Numbered from the stretch's first letter, positions 19,699-28,749 are shown. The stretch is 64,000 bases of DNA from GCA-2737665 sp044344795 (GCA_044344795.1 JBIJCF010000006.1:51380-115379), one strand, 5' to 3'. The notes: a model not told the origin generated them from the sequence alone. Numbers and translations: made by a program.

Positions 19699-20385
19699 AT
19701 GAATCAACCTGCAAAAGAGATTATTTCCGGACTGCTTTACGAAAAGTCGAAGTTAAAACAGGATATTTTTTATCTGACGATCGATGTTTTCAAACAATTG
19801 AAAGAAGTAGTACGTGAAAGTGTTGCAGAGTTGAAGCCATTAGCACAAAACATTGATAAGCGCATCATTATTGATTATAAGGATAAAAGTGAACACGAGA
19901 TCGAATTGCGCGTCGCAGGTGATGTAATGATTTTTTCCATGCACACGAATGTTTTTGAGTTTGATCAGAATCATCCTATGTGGAGAACATCATACATCAA
20001 ACAAGATCACAAGCGCTCGTATTGTGGGATGATCATGGTGTATAATTTTCTTGCGGATACTTTTAAGTATAATCGCATGAATGATGTGGGCTATTTGGTG
20101 AGTCGATTATTCGTCAATCATGAGCGTCACTATTTCGCGGAGGGAAAACGTCAATTGGGATTGCTGTTTAACAACTTTGCGTCCTCTGAAATCAGTAAGG
20201 AGGAATTGAAAAAGTTTGTTGAAGCTACAGTTATATATTGTCTTGATTTTGATTTGTTCACACCTCCGTTTGATGATGTGAAAATGGTTTCCTTCGCCCA
20301 GATTCAAGAAGAAAGCTCGATGATGTCGCTAAAAACCGGCAAACGTTTAGGGTTTAGATTCCAAGCTGATACTGATTTGGATTAG
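19699..20385 (+). CDS. Conserved protein of unknown function
   Basis: A 228-residue soluble protein without signal peptide or membrane segment. It is mixed alpha/beta, with an N-terminal helical part (residues 1-50), a strand-rich centre (RIIIDYKDKSEHEIELRVAG) and an acidic C-terminus. I recognise no catalytic motif. It follows proS at 21 bases and probably shares its transcript. It resembles uncharacterised proteins I associate with Bacteroidota, but no name can be given with confidence. Confidence 0.75.
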   Translation: MNQPAKEIISGLLYEKSKLKQDIFYLTIDVFKQLKEVVRESVAELKPLAQNIDKRIIIDYKDKSEHEIELRVAGDVMIFSMHTNVFEFDQNHPMWRTSYIKQDHKRSYCGMIMVYNFLADTFKYNRMNDVGYLVSRLFVNHERHYFAEGKRQLGLLFNNFASSEISKEELKKFVEATVIYCLDFDLFTPPFDDVKMVSFAQIQEESSMMSLKTGKRLGFRFQADTDLD

Positions 20386-20411
20386 TTAATTGTGGCCAAT
20401 ATCATCCGCCG

Positions 20412-20582
20412 TTCAGCTATATTGTCGTAGCTGTTGTTCAGATCAACGGTCAGGTGGTTCACACGATTCAGGCAAATGGTGTTAATCGTTTGGATATTCC
20501 AACACACGATTTAAGTGCGGGAATTTATTTTGTAAATATTACTTCTAATGGTGAAACCCGCAGCGTACGCGTTGTGAAGTAA
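20412..20582 (+). pseudogene. Stranded 3' fragment of a T9SS-sorted protein gene
   Basis: Reading the frame that ends in TAA at 20580-20582 gives QINGQVVHTIQANGVNRLD, then DLSAGIYFVNITSNGETR and the terminal SVRVVK. This is a nearly complete type A T9SS sorting domain. No ATG precedes it in frame, and upstream the frame runs into the intact gene ending at 20385 in another frame. The passenger domain is therefore gone. A terminator follows, as expected for the original gene end. I interpret it as the remnant left by a deletion. Confidence 0.7.
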
Positions 20583-20601
20583 TTGATAGAAGTTACATTG
20601 T

Positions 20602-20636
20602 AAAGGGCTGGAATCGTTTGATTTCAGCCCTTTTTA
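20602..20636 (+). terminator. Rho-independent terminator
   Basis: A 13-bp stem with one G-U pair (AAAGGGCTGGAAT paired with ATTTCAGCCCTTT) precedes TTTTT. It lies 20 bases after the stranded T9SS tail. Confidence 0.75.
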
Positions 20637-20735
20637 GTTTTGAAAAATTACCGTCTAACGCTCGAATTGCGTATCGCAAATGCAGCATAAAAAAAGCGAG
20701 TAGATCGCTCTCGCTCTCACACTCGCTCTGTTTTG

Positions 20736-20807
20736 TAGCCCGTAGGGGAATCGAACCCCTGTTTACAGAATGAAAATCTGCTGTCCTAACCCCTAGACGA
20801 ACGGGCC
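20736..20807 (-). tRNA. tRNA-Glu (anticodon TTC)
   Basis: On the minus strand the acceptor stem GGCCCGT pairs with ACGGGCT (one G-U pair). The D arm contains GGGGTTAGGAC. The anticodon loop TTTTCAT carries TTC at 20772-20774, and the T arm contains GGTTCGATTCC. CCA is not encoded. This one tRNA would decode both GAA and GAG if suitably modified. Confidence 0.95.
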
Positions 20808-20905
20808 ATTTAGGGACTAATTTTTTTCAAATCAGCGTGCAAATGTACACGCTTTTCCCTAATCTACAAAAAAATCTTGAAAAACGCTTACATTCCTATT
20901 TCTGA

Positions 20906-21550
20906 CTAGTCTTCGTCTTCGAAATGATCGTAACGATAAATCGGATCTATTTCGGCTCCGGGTTTGATATTGATGAGCTCTTTAATTAAACCGTCGTCTA
21001 ATCCGAAGACCCAACCGTGCAGTTCCGGACTTTGACGACGCTTCCATGATTTTTGGATGATGGTAGTTTTTGACAAATTTTGGAGTTGCTCAATAACGTT
21101 GAATTCCACTAGTTTATTTACGCGATCCTCTTCATTTTTTATCGCGTTCACATCTTCACGATGTAAACGGTACACATCTTTAATATTGCGAAGCCATTTA
21201 TTAATCAATCCAAAACTGTCATTGGACATTGCGGCTTTCACACCACCGCAACCATAATGTCCGCAAACGATTACGTGGTCAACCTTTAAAACTTCTACAG
21301 CATATTGTAATGCCGATAGCATATTAAGATCTGTGTTGACTACCAAATTCGCTACGTTACGATGAATGAAGATTTCTCCGGGTTTAGTACCCGTAATTTC
21401 GTTGGGAGGTACCCGTGAATCAGCGCAACCGATCCACAGAAATTTAGGAGTTTGCACACGAGCCAGTTTGTTGAAATATTCGGGATCCTGCTCCAGACGC
21501 TCCTGCGACCAGCTTTTGTTTTCAAGTAGTAGTCGATTATAGTCGTTCAT
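20906..21550 (-). CDS. can: beta-class carbonic anhydrase
   Basis: The enzyme interconverts CO2 and bicarbonate. Zinc ligands are visible: Cys42, His98 and Cys101, with the Asp44-Arg46 dyad in CADSRVPPNE and the HYGCGG motif. The length of 214 residues is typical. Its start codon shares one base with the stop of the SulP transporter gene, so the pair is one operon. This suggests that bicarbonate uptake and CO2 hydration work together. Confidence 0.95.
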   Translation of the reverse strand: MNDYNRLLLENKSWSQERLEQDPEYFNKLARVQTPKFLWIGCADSRVPPNEITGTKPGEIFIHRNVANLVVNTDLNMLSALQYAVEVLKVDHVIVCGHYGCGGVKAAMSNDSFGLINKWLRNIKDVYRLHREDVNAIKNEEDRVNKLVEFNVIEQLQNLSKTTIIQKSWKRRQSPELHGWVFGLDDGLIKELINIKPGAEIDPIYRYDHFEDED

Positions 21551-23100
21551 TAGTTCGATTTGATATTGTCTTTATAATTCGGGATTCCTTCAAGAATGAC
21601 ACGTACGCCGCGTAATTCAGCAGCTTGCTGGAAATTGAGTAATGCCTCAATGATATCGTCATCGATGAAATCGGATTTTCGTCCATCAATTATTACTGTT
21701 ACGTTATCAGGAATATTTTCGAGCGTTTCCATTACAGCCGCTTTATTCATAAACGTAACGTCTTTGTAGAAGCGCAATAGATAATTGTCATTGTGTTGAT
21801 GTAAGCGGTGGACAGTTTTGAAATTGGTGCGGGCAACATAATAGATACCCACTGCCATTCCGATTCCGATTCCGATGAGTAAGTCGCTGAATAAAATGGC
21901 CACAATCGTAACGATAAATGGCATAAAATGATCCATGCCGCGTGACCACGCTTCTTTATACAATGCAGGTTTTGATAATTTGTAACCGGTCATCAACAAG
22001 ATAGCCGCTAATGATGCGTTGGGTATTTTATTGATGAATGGCGCTAAAAAAGCCACAGCAATGAGTAACCACATGCCATGAAAAATGGCAGACATTTTTG
22101 TGCGAGCTCCGGAGTTGACATTGGCAGAACTTCTTACAATTACAGCCGTAATAGGTAACCCCCCAATTAATCCGGAAATTAAATTTCCTGAACCTTGAGC
22201 GATCAATTCACGATTGGTTGGAGTAACACGTTTGAACGGGTCGATCTTATCGGCTGCCTCAACACTAAGCAATGTCTCTAAGCTGGCTACTATAGCCAAT
22301 TTTATTGCTAAAACATACACGGTATAATTGGAAAGTGCCGACCAATCAGGGCTTGAAAAGAAACCAAAAAATTCTTGTGTTGATCCTGCTACCGGTAAAT
22401 TCACTAGGTGATCTCCGGATAAACCGGTTCCTTGTCCCGTGAAAATCTCGTTGAGCACGATGCCAAGAATAACAACGATAAGTGAACCCGGAATAAATTG
22501 GAAGACTTTGAATTGCTTGATGAGCTTTGTGTCGAACAACACCAAAATAGCCATTGAAATAATACAAATGATGACTGCGCTAGGACTAACGAAGTTGAAT
22601 GCGTTTAAGATTTCGCTAAATGTGTTTTCATTATCCGGTTGAATAAACGATTCATCGCCTTCAAAGTCTTTGTCGTAACCAACCCCATGAGGAATTTGTT
22701 TCATAATGAGGATAAGGCCGATTGCAGCCAACATACCCCGAATTACAGATGATGGAAACCAATACCCGATAATGCCGAGACGAAATATTCCGAACAGAAT
22801 TTGAAATATCCCGGCTGCTGCAACAACTAATAAAAACGCCTGAAAATTATTGCCAAGGTCTTGTATGCCGCTTAGCACAATTACTGTCAATCCTGCAGCA
22901 GGACCACTTACGCTAACGCTGGATTTACTGATGCCGGCTACAACTATGCCGCCAATCAGACCGGCAATGATTCCGGAGAAAGGTGGTGCACCGGATGCGA
23001 GCGCGATACCCAAACATAATGGTAAGGCCACTAAAAAAACGACAATAGATGCGGGGACATCTTTGCCCAAGTGGCTGAATAAGCCGTGTTGTGCTTTCAT
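21550..23100 (-). CDS. SulP family inorganic anion transporter with STAS domain
   Basis: About 516 residues with roughly a dozen hydrophobic segments between residues ~15 and 430, then a cytoplasmic STAS domain (VTVIIDGRKSDFIDDDIIEAL). SulP proteins carry sulfate or bicarbonate. The adjoining carbonic anhydrase favours bicarbonate (BicA-like), though sulfate cannot be excluded. I use the ATG at 23100 because the longer frame begins at TTG and adds 12 residues. A TATCTTTG promoter element lies 34 bases upstream. Confidence 0.9.
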   Translation of the reverse strand: MKAQHGLFSHLGKDVPASIVVFLVALPLCLGIALASGAPPFSGIIAGLIGGIVVAGISKSSVSVSGPAAGLTVIVLSGIQDLGNNFQAFLLVVAAAGIFQILFGIFRLGIIGYWFPSSVIRGMLAAIGLILIMKQIPHGVGYDKDFEGDESFIQPDNENTFSEILNAFNFVSPSAVIICIISMAILVLFDTKLIKQFKVFQFIPGSLIVVILGIVLNEIFTGQGTGLSGDHLVNLPVAGSTQEFFGFFSSPDWSALSNYTVYVLAIKLAIVASLETLLSVEAADKIDPFKRVTPTNRELIAQGSGNLISGLIGGLPITAVIVRSSANVNSGARTKMSAIFHGMWLLIAVAFLAPFINKIPNASLAAILLMTGYKLSKPALYKEAWSRGMDHFMPFIVTIVAILFSDLLIGIGIGMAVGIYYVARTNFKTVHRLHQHNDNYLLRFYKDVTFMNKAAVMETLENIPDNVTVIIDGRKSDFIDDDIIEALLNFQQAAELRGVRVILEGIPNYKDNIKSN

Positions 23101-23133
23101 TAATTTAGAACAGAGGTATAGTTGGGAACTCCG

Positions 23134-23141
23134 CAAAGATA
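23134..23141 (-). promoter_or_regulatory. Candidate -7 element for the SulP-can operon
   Basis: On the minus strand TATCTTTG matches TAnnTTTG exactly. A TTTA that could act as the -33 box lies 22 bases upstream. The site is 34 bases before the SulP ATG. Confidence 0.45.
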
Positions 23142-23207
23142 ATTAAATGGCTTTCCGTTGCACTAAAGTTGATGTATCTTAACAATCGTTAACGTACACT
23201 TTTTCAG

Positions 23208-24164
23208 ATGTCTTCATCCAAAATTATTTTGACCGCCGACGACTACGGAGCAATGCCTTTTATTGATGTGGCGATTGAAGAAGCTGTTGCTAAAGGCAAA
23301 ATAAATTCAGTGGCAACTTTTGTTACGTATGGAAAATATAATGAAGAAAAGATTGAACACATTAAGCAACTGATAAAAGATGCACCCGGAAAAGTCGGTG
23401 TGGGTTTGCATTTTTCCCTTACCGCAGGACAACCATTATCGGATGGACTTGGACCAATTGTGGAGACTGATGAACACGGTGTAAAACGGTTTTCGGAAGC
23501 GCAACTTTTCCCGTTTGATCATTTAAGTAAAGACGAGGTAGCGCGTGAGTTAGAATTGCAAATCGAAAAAATGGCGGATCATTTAGGTGGAGCGGAAAAG
23601 ATTGATTCCATCTCGAACCACCATGGAGTGGCGTACATGGATCATGAATTGTTTGATGCTTTAAGTTCGGTTGCTGCGCGATATAAAATTCCTATCCGAA
23701 GTCCTTTGTCGTGGATGCAATCGGGATTGAAATGGAAGCGCATTAATTTGCCTTCCGATGCTGTGATTTGGGAAGGATTTCGTTTGGGTTTCTGGAGAAA
23801 TCTGGGTGAAATGACGAAGAAAGATATGTATGCGCGTGTGGATTTGGCTAAACAACGGAATTTGCATTTCCCTTTTTGCACTGCGGATGTTATTTACGGC
23901 AAACCTACTGAATCGCGCATGTTGACATTACTGGAACAGTATGAAGGAAATCGGATGACGACAGAGTTTATGTTTCATTTGGGCGATCCTTCGGAACATG
24001 CGCCGCCAGCTGTGCACGGTATTAATCCCGCATACTTTACTAAACGGAAACACGAATACGACTTACTGATGAAATTTCCTTTGGACACCCAACTGATGGT
24101 GAGGGAAATTCAGAAGGCTGTGTTTCGGGATATGAGTTCAATAGATCGTGAACTAGATAGCTAG
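23208..24164 (+). CDS. ChbG/YdjC-family carbohydrate deacetylase
   Basis: A 318-residue soluble protein. The family signature TADDYG at residues 9-14 supplies the metal-binding Asp pair, GLHFSLTAG follows, and the SNHHG motif gives histidine ligands. ChbG removes an acetyl group from chitobiose or chitotriose 6-phosphate; other YdjC proteins act on different sugars or hopanoids, so the substrate is open here. The gene stands alone, diverging from the SulP operon, and ends 3 bases before the convergent FtsB/DivIC-like gene. Confidence 0.85.
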   Translation: MSSSKIILTADDYGAMPFIDVAIEEAVAKGKINSVATFVTYGKYNEEKIEHIKQLIKDAPGKVGVGLHFSLTAGQPLSDGLGPIVETDEHGVKRFSEAQLFPFDHLSKDEVARELELQIEKMADHLGGAEKIDSISNHHGVAYMDHELFDALSSVAARYKIPIRSPLSWMQSGLKWKRINLPSDAVIWEGFRLGFWRNLGEMTKKDMYARVDLAKQRNLHFPFCTADVIYGKPTESRMLTLLEQYEGNRMTTEFMFHLGDPSEHAPPAVHGINPAYFTKRKHEYDLLMKFPLDTQLMVREIQKAVFRDMSSIDRELDS

Positions 24165-24167
24165 GAA

Positions 24168-24485
24168 TTATTTTCCTGTCGGTATCGTGTCTTCTACAAT
24201 CACGTATATTTCTTCATTATCCTTTTTCATCAGATAATGTTCACGGGCGAATTTTTCCAGCAGTACGGTGTCGCTCTGCAATTGCTCCAGCGCTTCTTTA
24301 TTGCGACGGATTTCATCTTTATAAAACTGAACATCCTTTTCCAGTTTCTCCACCTGCTGTTTTCTGTCCATCTGCGTGAAGAAATCGTTCTTGTCGAAAA
24401 ACAGCAACCAGATCGCCAGAACTACAATCACCAGTATGTAGCGATTGGTAAAGAATTTCAAAACCGGATGCTGAGCCCATTTCAT
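24168..24485 (-). CDS. FtsB/DivIC-like septum formation initiator
   Basis: A 105-residue single-pass membrane protein. The short cytoplasmic N-terminus is followed by a transmembrane helix (residues ~16-30, YILVIVVLAIWLLFF) and a periplasmic coiled coil (~40-75). The end is the conserved block FAREHYLMKKDNEEIYVI. This matches the FtsB/DivIC family, which links FtsL and FtsQ in the divisome. Transcribed alone, leftward. Confidence 0.88.
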   Translation of the reverse strand: MKWAQHPVLKFFTNRYILVIVVLAIWLLFFDKNDFFTQMDRKQQVEKLEKDVQFYKDEIRRNKEALEQLQSDTVLLEKFAREHYLMKKDNEEIYVIVEDTIPTGK

Positions 24486-24580
24486 GGTGATAAAATTACG
24501 AGGAGTAATTGGTTGTCGAACTGATTTATTCCTGCGTTTTCCAAATGTTATTCAGTTGGGATTGTTAATTATGAAGGTGT

Positions 24581-24594
24581 AATAGCTTGCTATT
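24581..24594. promoter_or_regulatory. Palindrome in the oxyR leader, possible LysR-type operator
   Basis: AATAGCTTGCTATT has perfect 6-bp arms around TT, 43 bases before the oxyR ATG. The ATAG/CTAT half-sites echo the OxyR consensus, but the spacing is shorter than in E. coli. The stretch 24486-24637 holds nothing else clear. Confidence 0.35.
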
Positions 24595-24637
24595 ATTTGT
24601 AATTTCAAATTAGTTTAAAGAACTATAGATATTAACT

Positions 24638-25576
24638 ATGACCTTACAACAACTCGAATACATTGTAGCTGTAGGCCGATACGGCAGTTTTGTGGAAGCG
24701 GCTGATAAGTGTTTCGTAACGCAACCAACGCTTTCTATGCAGGTGAAAAAGTTGGAGGATGAGTTGGGGATTATTTTGTTCGATCGTTCCCGACAGCCGG
24801 TGGCGATTACCGAAGCAGGCAGACAATTTTTGGAGCAAGCACAAATTATTCTTCGGGAACAACAACGCTTGTTGGAAATGGTGAAAGATTTTAAAGGTGA
24901 AACCGGAGGTGATTTACGTCTTGCGGTGATTCCAACTTTAGCGCCTTATCTGTTGCCTGTTTTTGTTCGTGAGTTTACCAACAAATATCCCGGAGTGAAT
25001 TTGATTGTTCGGGAGATGACTACGGAACAAATTGTGCAAGCACTGCGCAACGAAACTTTAGATGTCGGTTTACTCGCGACGCCATTACCGGAATCCGATT
25101 TGCACGAACTTCATTTATTTTACGAACCTTTTGTGGGCTATTTGTCCAAAGGACATTCGCTTTGGAATAAAAAAACAATTAAAGTGGATGATCTCGATCC
25201 GGAACAAATTTGGTTGCTTTCCGAAGGTCATTGTATGCGTAATCAGGTGTTGAATCTTTGTCGGGAACAACCGCATTCCGGCGACCAGCAATTTGTTTAT
25301 GAAAGCGGTAGCGTGGAAACGTTGAAGCGGCTCGTGGACACCGGGGAAGGAATGACCATTTTACCGTGGTTAGCGACGGTTGGAATGAGCAATAAACAAT
25401 TGCAGCAGGTGCGATATTTTAGAACTCCTGAGCCTGTGCGTCAAATTAGTTTGGTAACGCACCGCTCACAACTCAAGCGCAAGCTGGTCGAGTTGTTGGC
25501 GAATTGTATCCGACAAACAATACCGACCACATTAAAGCGTTCTATGAAACAAGATATTATCCCCATTGAAGCATGA
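24638..25576 (+). CDS. oxyR: Hydrogen-peroxide-sensing LysR-type regulator OxyR
   Basis: A 312-residue LysR-type protein. The N-terminal winged helix is complete (LEYIVAVGRYGSFVEAADKC, TQPTLSMQVKKLEDELG). In the effector domain Cys199 and Cys208 (EGHCMRNQVLNLC) match the peroxide-reactive pair of E. coli OxyR in both spacing and numbering, which separates it from generic LysR proteins. Oxidation would form a disulfide and switch on antioxidant genes. Its stop overlaps the start of the YafK-like gene (ATGA), so that gene is co-expressed. A palindrome lies in its leader. Confidence 0.93.
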   Translation: MTLQQLEYIVAVGRYGSFVEAADKCFVTQPTLSMQVKKLEDELGIILFDRSRQPVAITEAGRQFLEQAQIILREQQRLLEMVKDFKGETGGDLRLAVIPTLAPYLLPVFVREFTNKYPGVNLIVREMTTEQIVQALRNETLDVGLLATPLPESDLHELHLFYEPFVGYLSKGHSLWNKKTIKVDDLDPEQIWLLSEGHCMRNQVLNLCREQPHSGDQQFVYESGSVETLKRLVDTGEGMTILPWLATVGMSNKQLQQVRYFRTPEPVRQISLVTHRSQLKRKLVELLANCIRQTIPTTLKRSMKQDIIPIEA

Positions 25577-26340
25577 GAACGACAGCTGTATTTCTGATTA
25601 CACTATTTTCAATCGTATTGCTATTTTGGCAAGGCGCACCCAAAGCCACTCCCGTAACATTTCGTGCCGAACAGATGAAGCACAGTCGTGTTAAAGCAGC
25701 GTACATTGAGAAATGGGATGGAATCGAATCGCGATTGAAGGAACTTGACGTACAAGTTGCAACGCTGGAAGTTTTTATTCGATCGTTTAAGCACGAGAAG
25801 GTAACGGAAGTGTGGGTGAAAAATAAAACCGACAAAACGTGGAAAAAGTATCGCGATTACAAGGTTTGTATGTCGTCTGGCGAATTGGGTCCTAAGCGAT
25901 GCCAAGGTGATGGTCAGGTTCCGGAAGGATTTTATCATGTGAATGTTTTTAATCCATACAGCAATTTTCATCTATCACTTGGTGTAAGTTATCCGAATGC
26001 TTCAGATCGCGTGTTTGCTTGTAAGCGTGATCCCGGCGGAGCAATTATGATTCATGGCGATTGTGTTACGATAGGATGTATTCCGCTTACGGATGATAAA
26101 ATAAAGGAAGTGTATGTGCTGTGCGTAGAGGCCAAAAATGCGGGACAGCAAAAGATTCCCATTCATGTTTTCCCGACACGCATGAGCGAGGAGCGCTTAC
26201 GAGAAATTAAAGCAACAACAGATGATGCAGCAGTAAAATCGTTTTGGGATAATTTGAAAACAGGATATGATTATTTCGAAACGAAAACTGCACTGCCTTT
26301 CGTAACTGTTGATGCAAAAGGGAAATACATTTTTCGCTAA
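25573..26340 (+). CDS. YafK/DpaA-type L,D-transpeptidase-family murein enzyme
   Basis: A 255-residue envelope protein with an N-terminal signal or anchor segment. The catalytic region reads IHGDCVTIGC, with His161 and Cys169. The spacing between His and Cys is short, as in YafK/DpaA rather than classical YkuD enzymes. The upstream block (YKVCMSSGELGPKRCQGDG, VPEGFYHVN) also fits YafK. DpaA in E. coli detaches Braun lipoprotein from peptidoglycan. Whether this protein cuts or makes bonds is not decidable here. Coupled by an ATGA overlap to oxyR, which is unusual. Confidence 0.85.
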   Translation: MRTTAVFLITLFSIVLLFWQGAPKATPVTFRAEQMKHSRVKAAYIEKWDGIESRLKELDVQVATLEVFIRSFKHEKVTEVWVKNKTDKTWKKYRDYKVCMSSGELGPKRCQGDGQVPEGFYHVNVFNPYSNFHLSLGVSYPNASDRVFACKRDPGGAIMIHGDCVTIGCIPLTDDKIKEVYVLCVEAKNAGQQKIPIHVFPTRMSEERLREIKATTDDAAVKSFWDNLKTGYDYFETKTALPFVTVDAKGKYIFR

Positions 26341-26343
26341 GAA

Positions 26344-28734
26344 TTAACGGTTGCGAGAAGGTACAATTTCCACTTTGGTCATAATTGTCTCTCCGTTATC
26401 ATCAACACAAGTCACACGGTGTTGTCCTTCGGAAGGATTGAGTGCCAGCTGATGAATTCCTGTTGTCGATCCCACAAATTCCTCGTCGAGATGCCAATGC
26501 ACAGTGGCCGTTGGACTTCTATGCGCAAGTTCAAAAATGATTTTACCCGGCCTTCCATCCAACTCTGTGGGTAAACTTAAACGAGTTTCTTCTCGTGGAT
26601 AAACAAATTCCATATAGGAAGAACTTTGATGCGAGCATCCGGATAAATACGGTGGCAATACTTTGTACAACGGGTTTTTCACGCGGTAATAAAATTCCAT
26701 AGCAGGCGGTAGCACAAACCAAGAAACATGTTGCATTTCAGAAGGCGATGCACAATCGCTGCTGACACGATATTTAAGAGACGCATCCAGATGCACGGTA
26801 CGATGGTATTTGCAGGCACCCGATTTAAGTCCGGCTTCCGGAATCCATTGTTGTTGTCCTTCGCATAAGTCGAGCGCACGCATCCCCGATTGTGCACATA
26901 CACGAACTTGTTTCATTAACTGTTCCGGTTTTTCAAACCAATCGGGCGAACGTAACATGGAAAAAATGTCAAACAGAATAGGTGCTGCAGTTTGTATTCC
27001 TGTTAACCCCGGTCGTCCTTCTCCTGTTGCATTGCCTACCCAAACTGCTATTACATATTTTGGTGTTACGCCCACAGCCCAGCCGTCTCTGAATCCGAAG
27101 CTGGTCCCTGTTTTCCATGCAATGCGTGATGATGTGCTAAACTTACTCCAGTTGGCATCTTCTTCGGGGCGATTTACTTCGGTGAGTGCATCGAATGTGA
27201 ACCATGTTGCAGCGGGATCCAACCAGGAATGATCATTTAATTTCCCTTCTATTGTTGGTGTCGCTGTTGCAATATAATGTGGCGGATAGAAATCTAATTT
27301 GGTTTGTGTACGAGTTGCATTGTAGCGGTTTAAGGAACGCGCCATCGATGCGTACATACCTGCAATATCCCAGAGTTTTCCTTCTGCACCACCAAGAATC
27401 AAGGAAAGACCGTATTCGTCCGGCGTGCGGAATAAGGTGGTCATGCCGCAATTTTTGAGTCGTTCATAAAAACGATTAACCGTGTGCGATTGTAACATGC
27501 GAACAGCAGGTACATTGAGCGAACGGGCTAATGCACGCGACGCAGGAACAGCACCGTCGTAAGCACGATTAAAGTTTTCGGGATTATAACCGGAAAGGTC
27601 AGTTGGAATATCAGCAACAATAGTATGGGGAAGTAGTTCGCCCTCCGTAAGCATGGACGCATAAAGAATAGGTTTCAGAATACTACCTGTACTGCGCGGT
27701 GCATTAATTACATCTACCTGATTACTGTATTCCTTGAATTCGTTTGCTGTATTACCCACATATGCTAAAGTTGCACCATCTTCTACACGAAGCACTAATG
27801 CTGCTGCATTATGTATTTGATTGCCCGACAAACGTTCGGCATGACGCTGCAACGCATCGGTTACTTGTTCCTGCAAGTTTTTATCTAATGTAGATGTAAC
27901 GCGTTTCCCTTCGTTCCCTTCTTTGCGGCAACGATCGAGTAGGTGCGGAGCTAATCGCGGCAAAGGATAAGGTGCACCCGGTAAAGGTTCTTGCATGGCG
28001 AGATGTGCAGCTTCCACGGCAATTATTCCTTCATCAGCCATGTGCTGTAATAAACGATCACGTTTCGTTTTCAATCGCTCTTGATTTTTTCCCGGATAAA
28101 TCAATGAAGGACTATTTGGTAAAACGGCCAGTGTAGCGGCTTCTGCCCAAGACAAGTTTTCAGGCGAACGACCGAAGTAGCGCCACGATGCAGCATCAAT
28201 GCCTACGACGTTTCCGCCAAATGGTGCATGTGAAGCATAGAGCGCAAGAATTTCTTCTTTATCATGAGTAAATTCAATACGCACAGCCCAAATCATTTCA
28301 ATCAACTTGTTCCAAAAATTTCTGGGTTGATTTTTTCTCGCCATTCTGGCTAATTGCATGGTGATTGTACTGCCACCAGAAACAATTTTTCCGCGAGACA
28401 TATTTTGAGAGGCTGCTCGCATAATCCCCGTTACATCAACACCGGCATGTTCCGCGAAGTAGCGATCTTCAAATTGAATTAAACAAAGTGCATATTTTAA
28501 CGGAACCAGTTTTCTTTCCGGAAACCGCCATTGACCATCAGCCGCAATTTTCGCTCCCAATAAATGTTGTTTTTCATCTTCAAGAACCGTAGCGGTTGGA
28601 TCTGTGAATAAAGGGCGCGGAAGAAAAAAGATAAACCACAATACCAAAACCAACAATACAGTGAACACCACAGTCCTTTTCGGATTTGTAGAATGCGCCA
28701 TCTTCAGTTGATTGATGCGTGATTGCAGTTTCAT
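26344..28734 (-). CDS. pbpC: penicillin-binding protein 1C (bifunctional glycosyltransferase/transpeptidase)
   Basis: A 796-residue class A PBP. After a transmembrane anchor (residues ~23-40), the GT51 domain has EDRYFAEHAGVD with the catalytic Glu and GGSTITMQLARM. The transpeptidase domain carries STGSILKP (catalytic Ser and Lys) and KTGTSFG. The C-terminal ~110 residues form a beta-domain of the PBP1C type. Alpha-2-macroglobulin (yfhM), often its neighbour, is not in this window. A start at 28701 (MAHSTNPK) is possible. It converges on the YafK-like gene with a 3-base gap. Confidence 0.94.
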   Translation of the reverse strand: MKLQSRINQLKMAHSTNPKRTVVFTVLLVLVLWFIFFLPRPLFTDPTATVLEDEKQHLLGAKIAADGQWRFPERKLVPLKYALCLIQFEDRYFAEHAGVDVTGIMRAASQNMSRGKIVSGGSTITMQLARMARKNQPRNFWNKLIEMIWAVRIEFTHDKEEILALYASHAPFGGNVVGIDAASWRYFGRSPENLSWAEAATLAVLPNSPSLIYPGKNQERLKTKRDRLLQHMADEGIIAVEAAHLAMQEPLPGAPYPLPRLAPHLLDRCRKEGNEGKRVTSTLDKNLQEQVTDALQRHAERLSGNQIHNAAALVLRVEDGATLAYVGNTANEFKEYSNQVDVINAPRSTGSILKPILYASMLTEGELLPHTIVADIPTDLSGYNPENFNRAYDGAVPASRALARSLNVPAVRMLQSHTVNRFYERLKNCGMTTLFRTPDEYGLSLILGGAEGKLWDIAGMYASMARSLNRYNATRTQTKLDFYPPHYIATATPTIEGKLNDHSWLDPAATWFTFDALTEVNRPEEDANWSKFSTSSRIAWKTGTSFGFRDGWAVGVTPKYVIAVWVGNATGEGRPGLTGIQTAAPILFDIFSMLRSPDWFEKPEQLMKQVRVCAQSGMRALDLCEGQQQWIPEAGLKSGACKYHRTVHLDASLKYRVSSDCASPSEMQHVSWFVLPPAMEFYYRVKNPLYKVLPPYLSGCSHQSSSYMEFVYPREETRLSLPTELDGRPGKIIFELAHRSPTATVHWHLDEEFVGSTTGIHQLALNPSEGQHRVTCVDDNGETIMTKVEIVPSRNR

Positions 28735-28741
28735 TACAAGT

Positions 28742-28749
28742 CAAAGATA
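28742..28749 (-). promoter_or_regulatory. Candidate -7 element for pbpC
   Basis: Minus-strand TATCTTTG matches TAnnTTTG. It is only 7 bases from the ATG at 28734, so either the mRNA is nearly leaderless or translation starts at 28701. No -33 box is evident. Confidence 0.3.

Noticed and set aside
20683..20732. CTCGCTCT-type short repeats before tRNA-Glu
   Set aside because: Simple sequence of a few units only; no evidence of an array, attachment site or mobile element beside the tRNA.
26810..27232. 140-residue plus-strand frame
   Set aside because: It is fully antisense to the conserved transpeptidase region of pbpC and shows no signal or domain.
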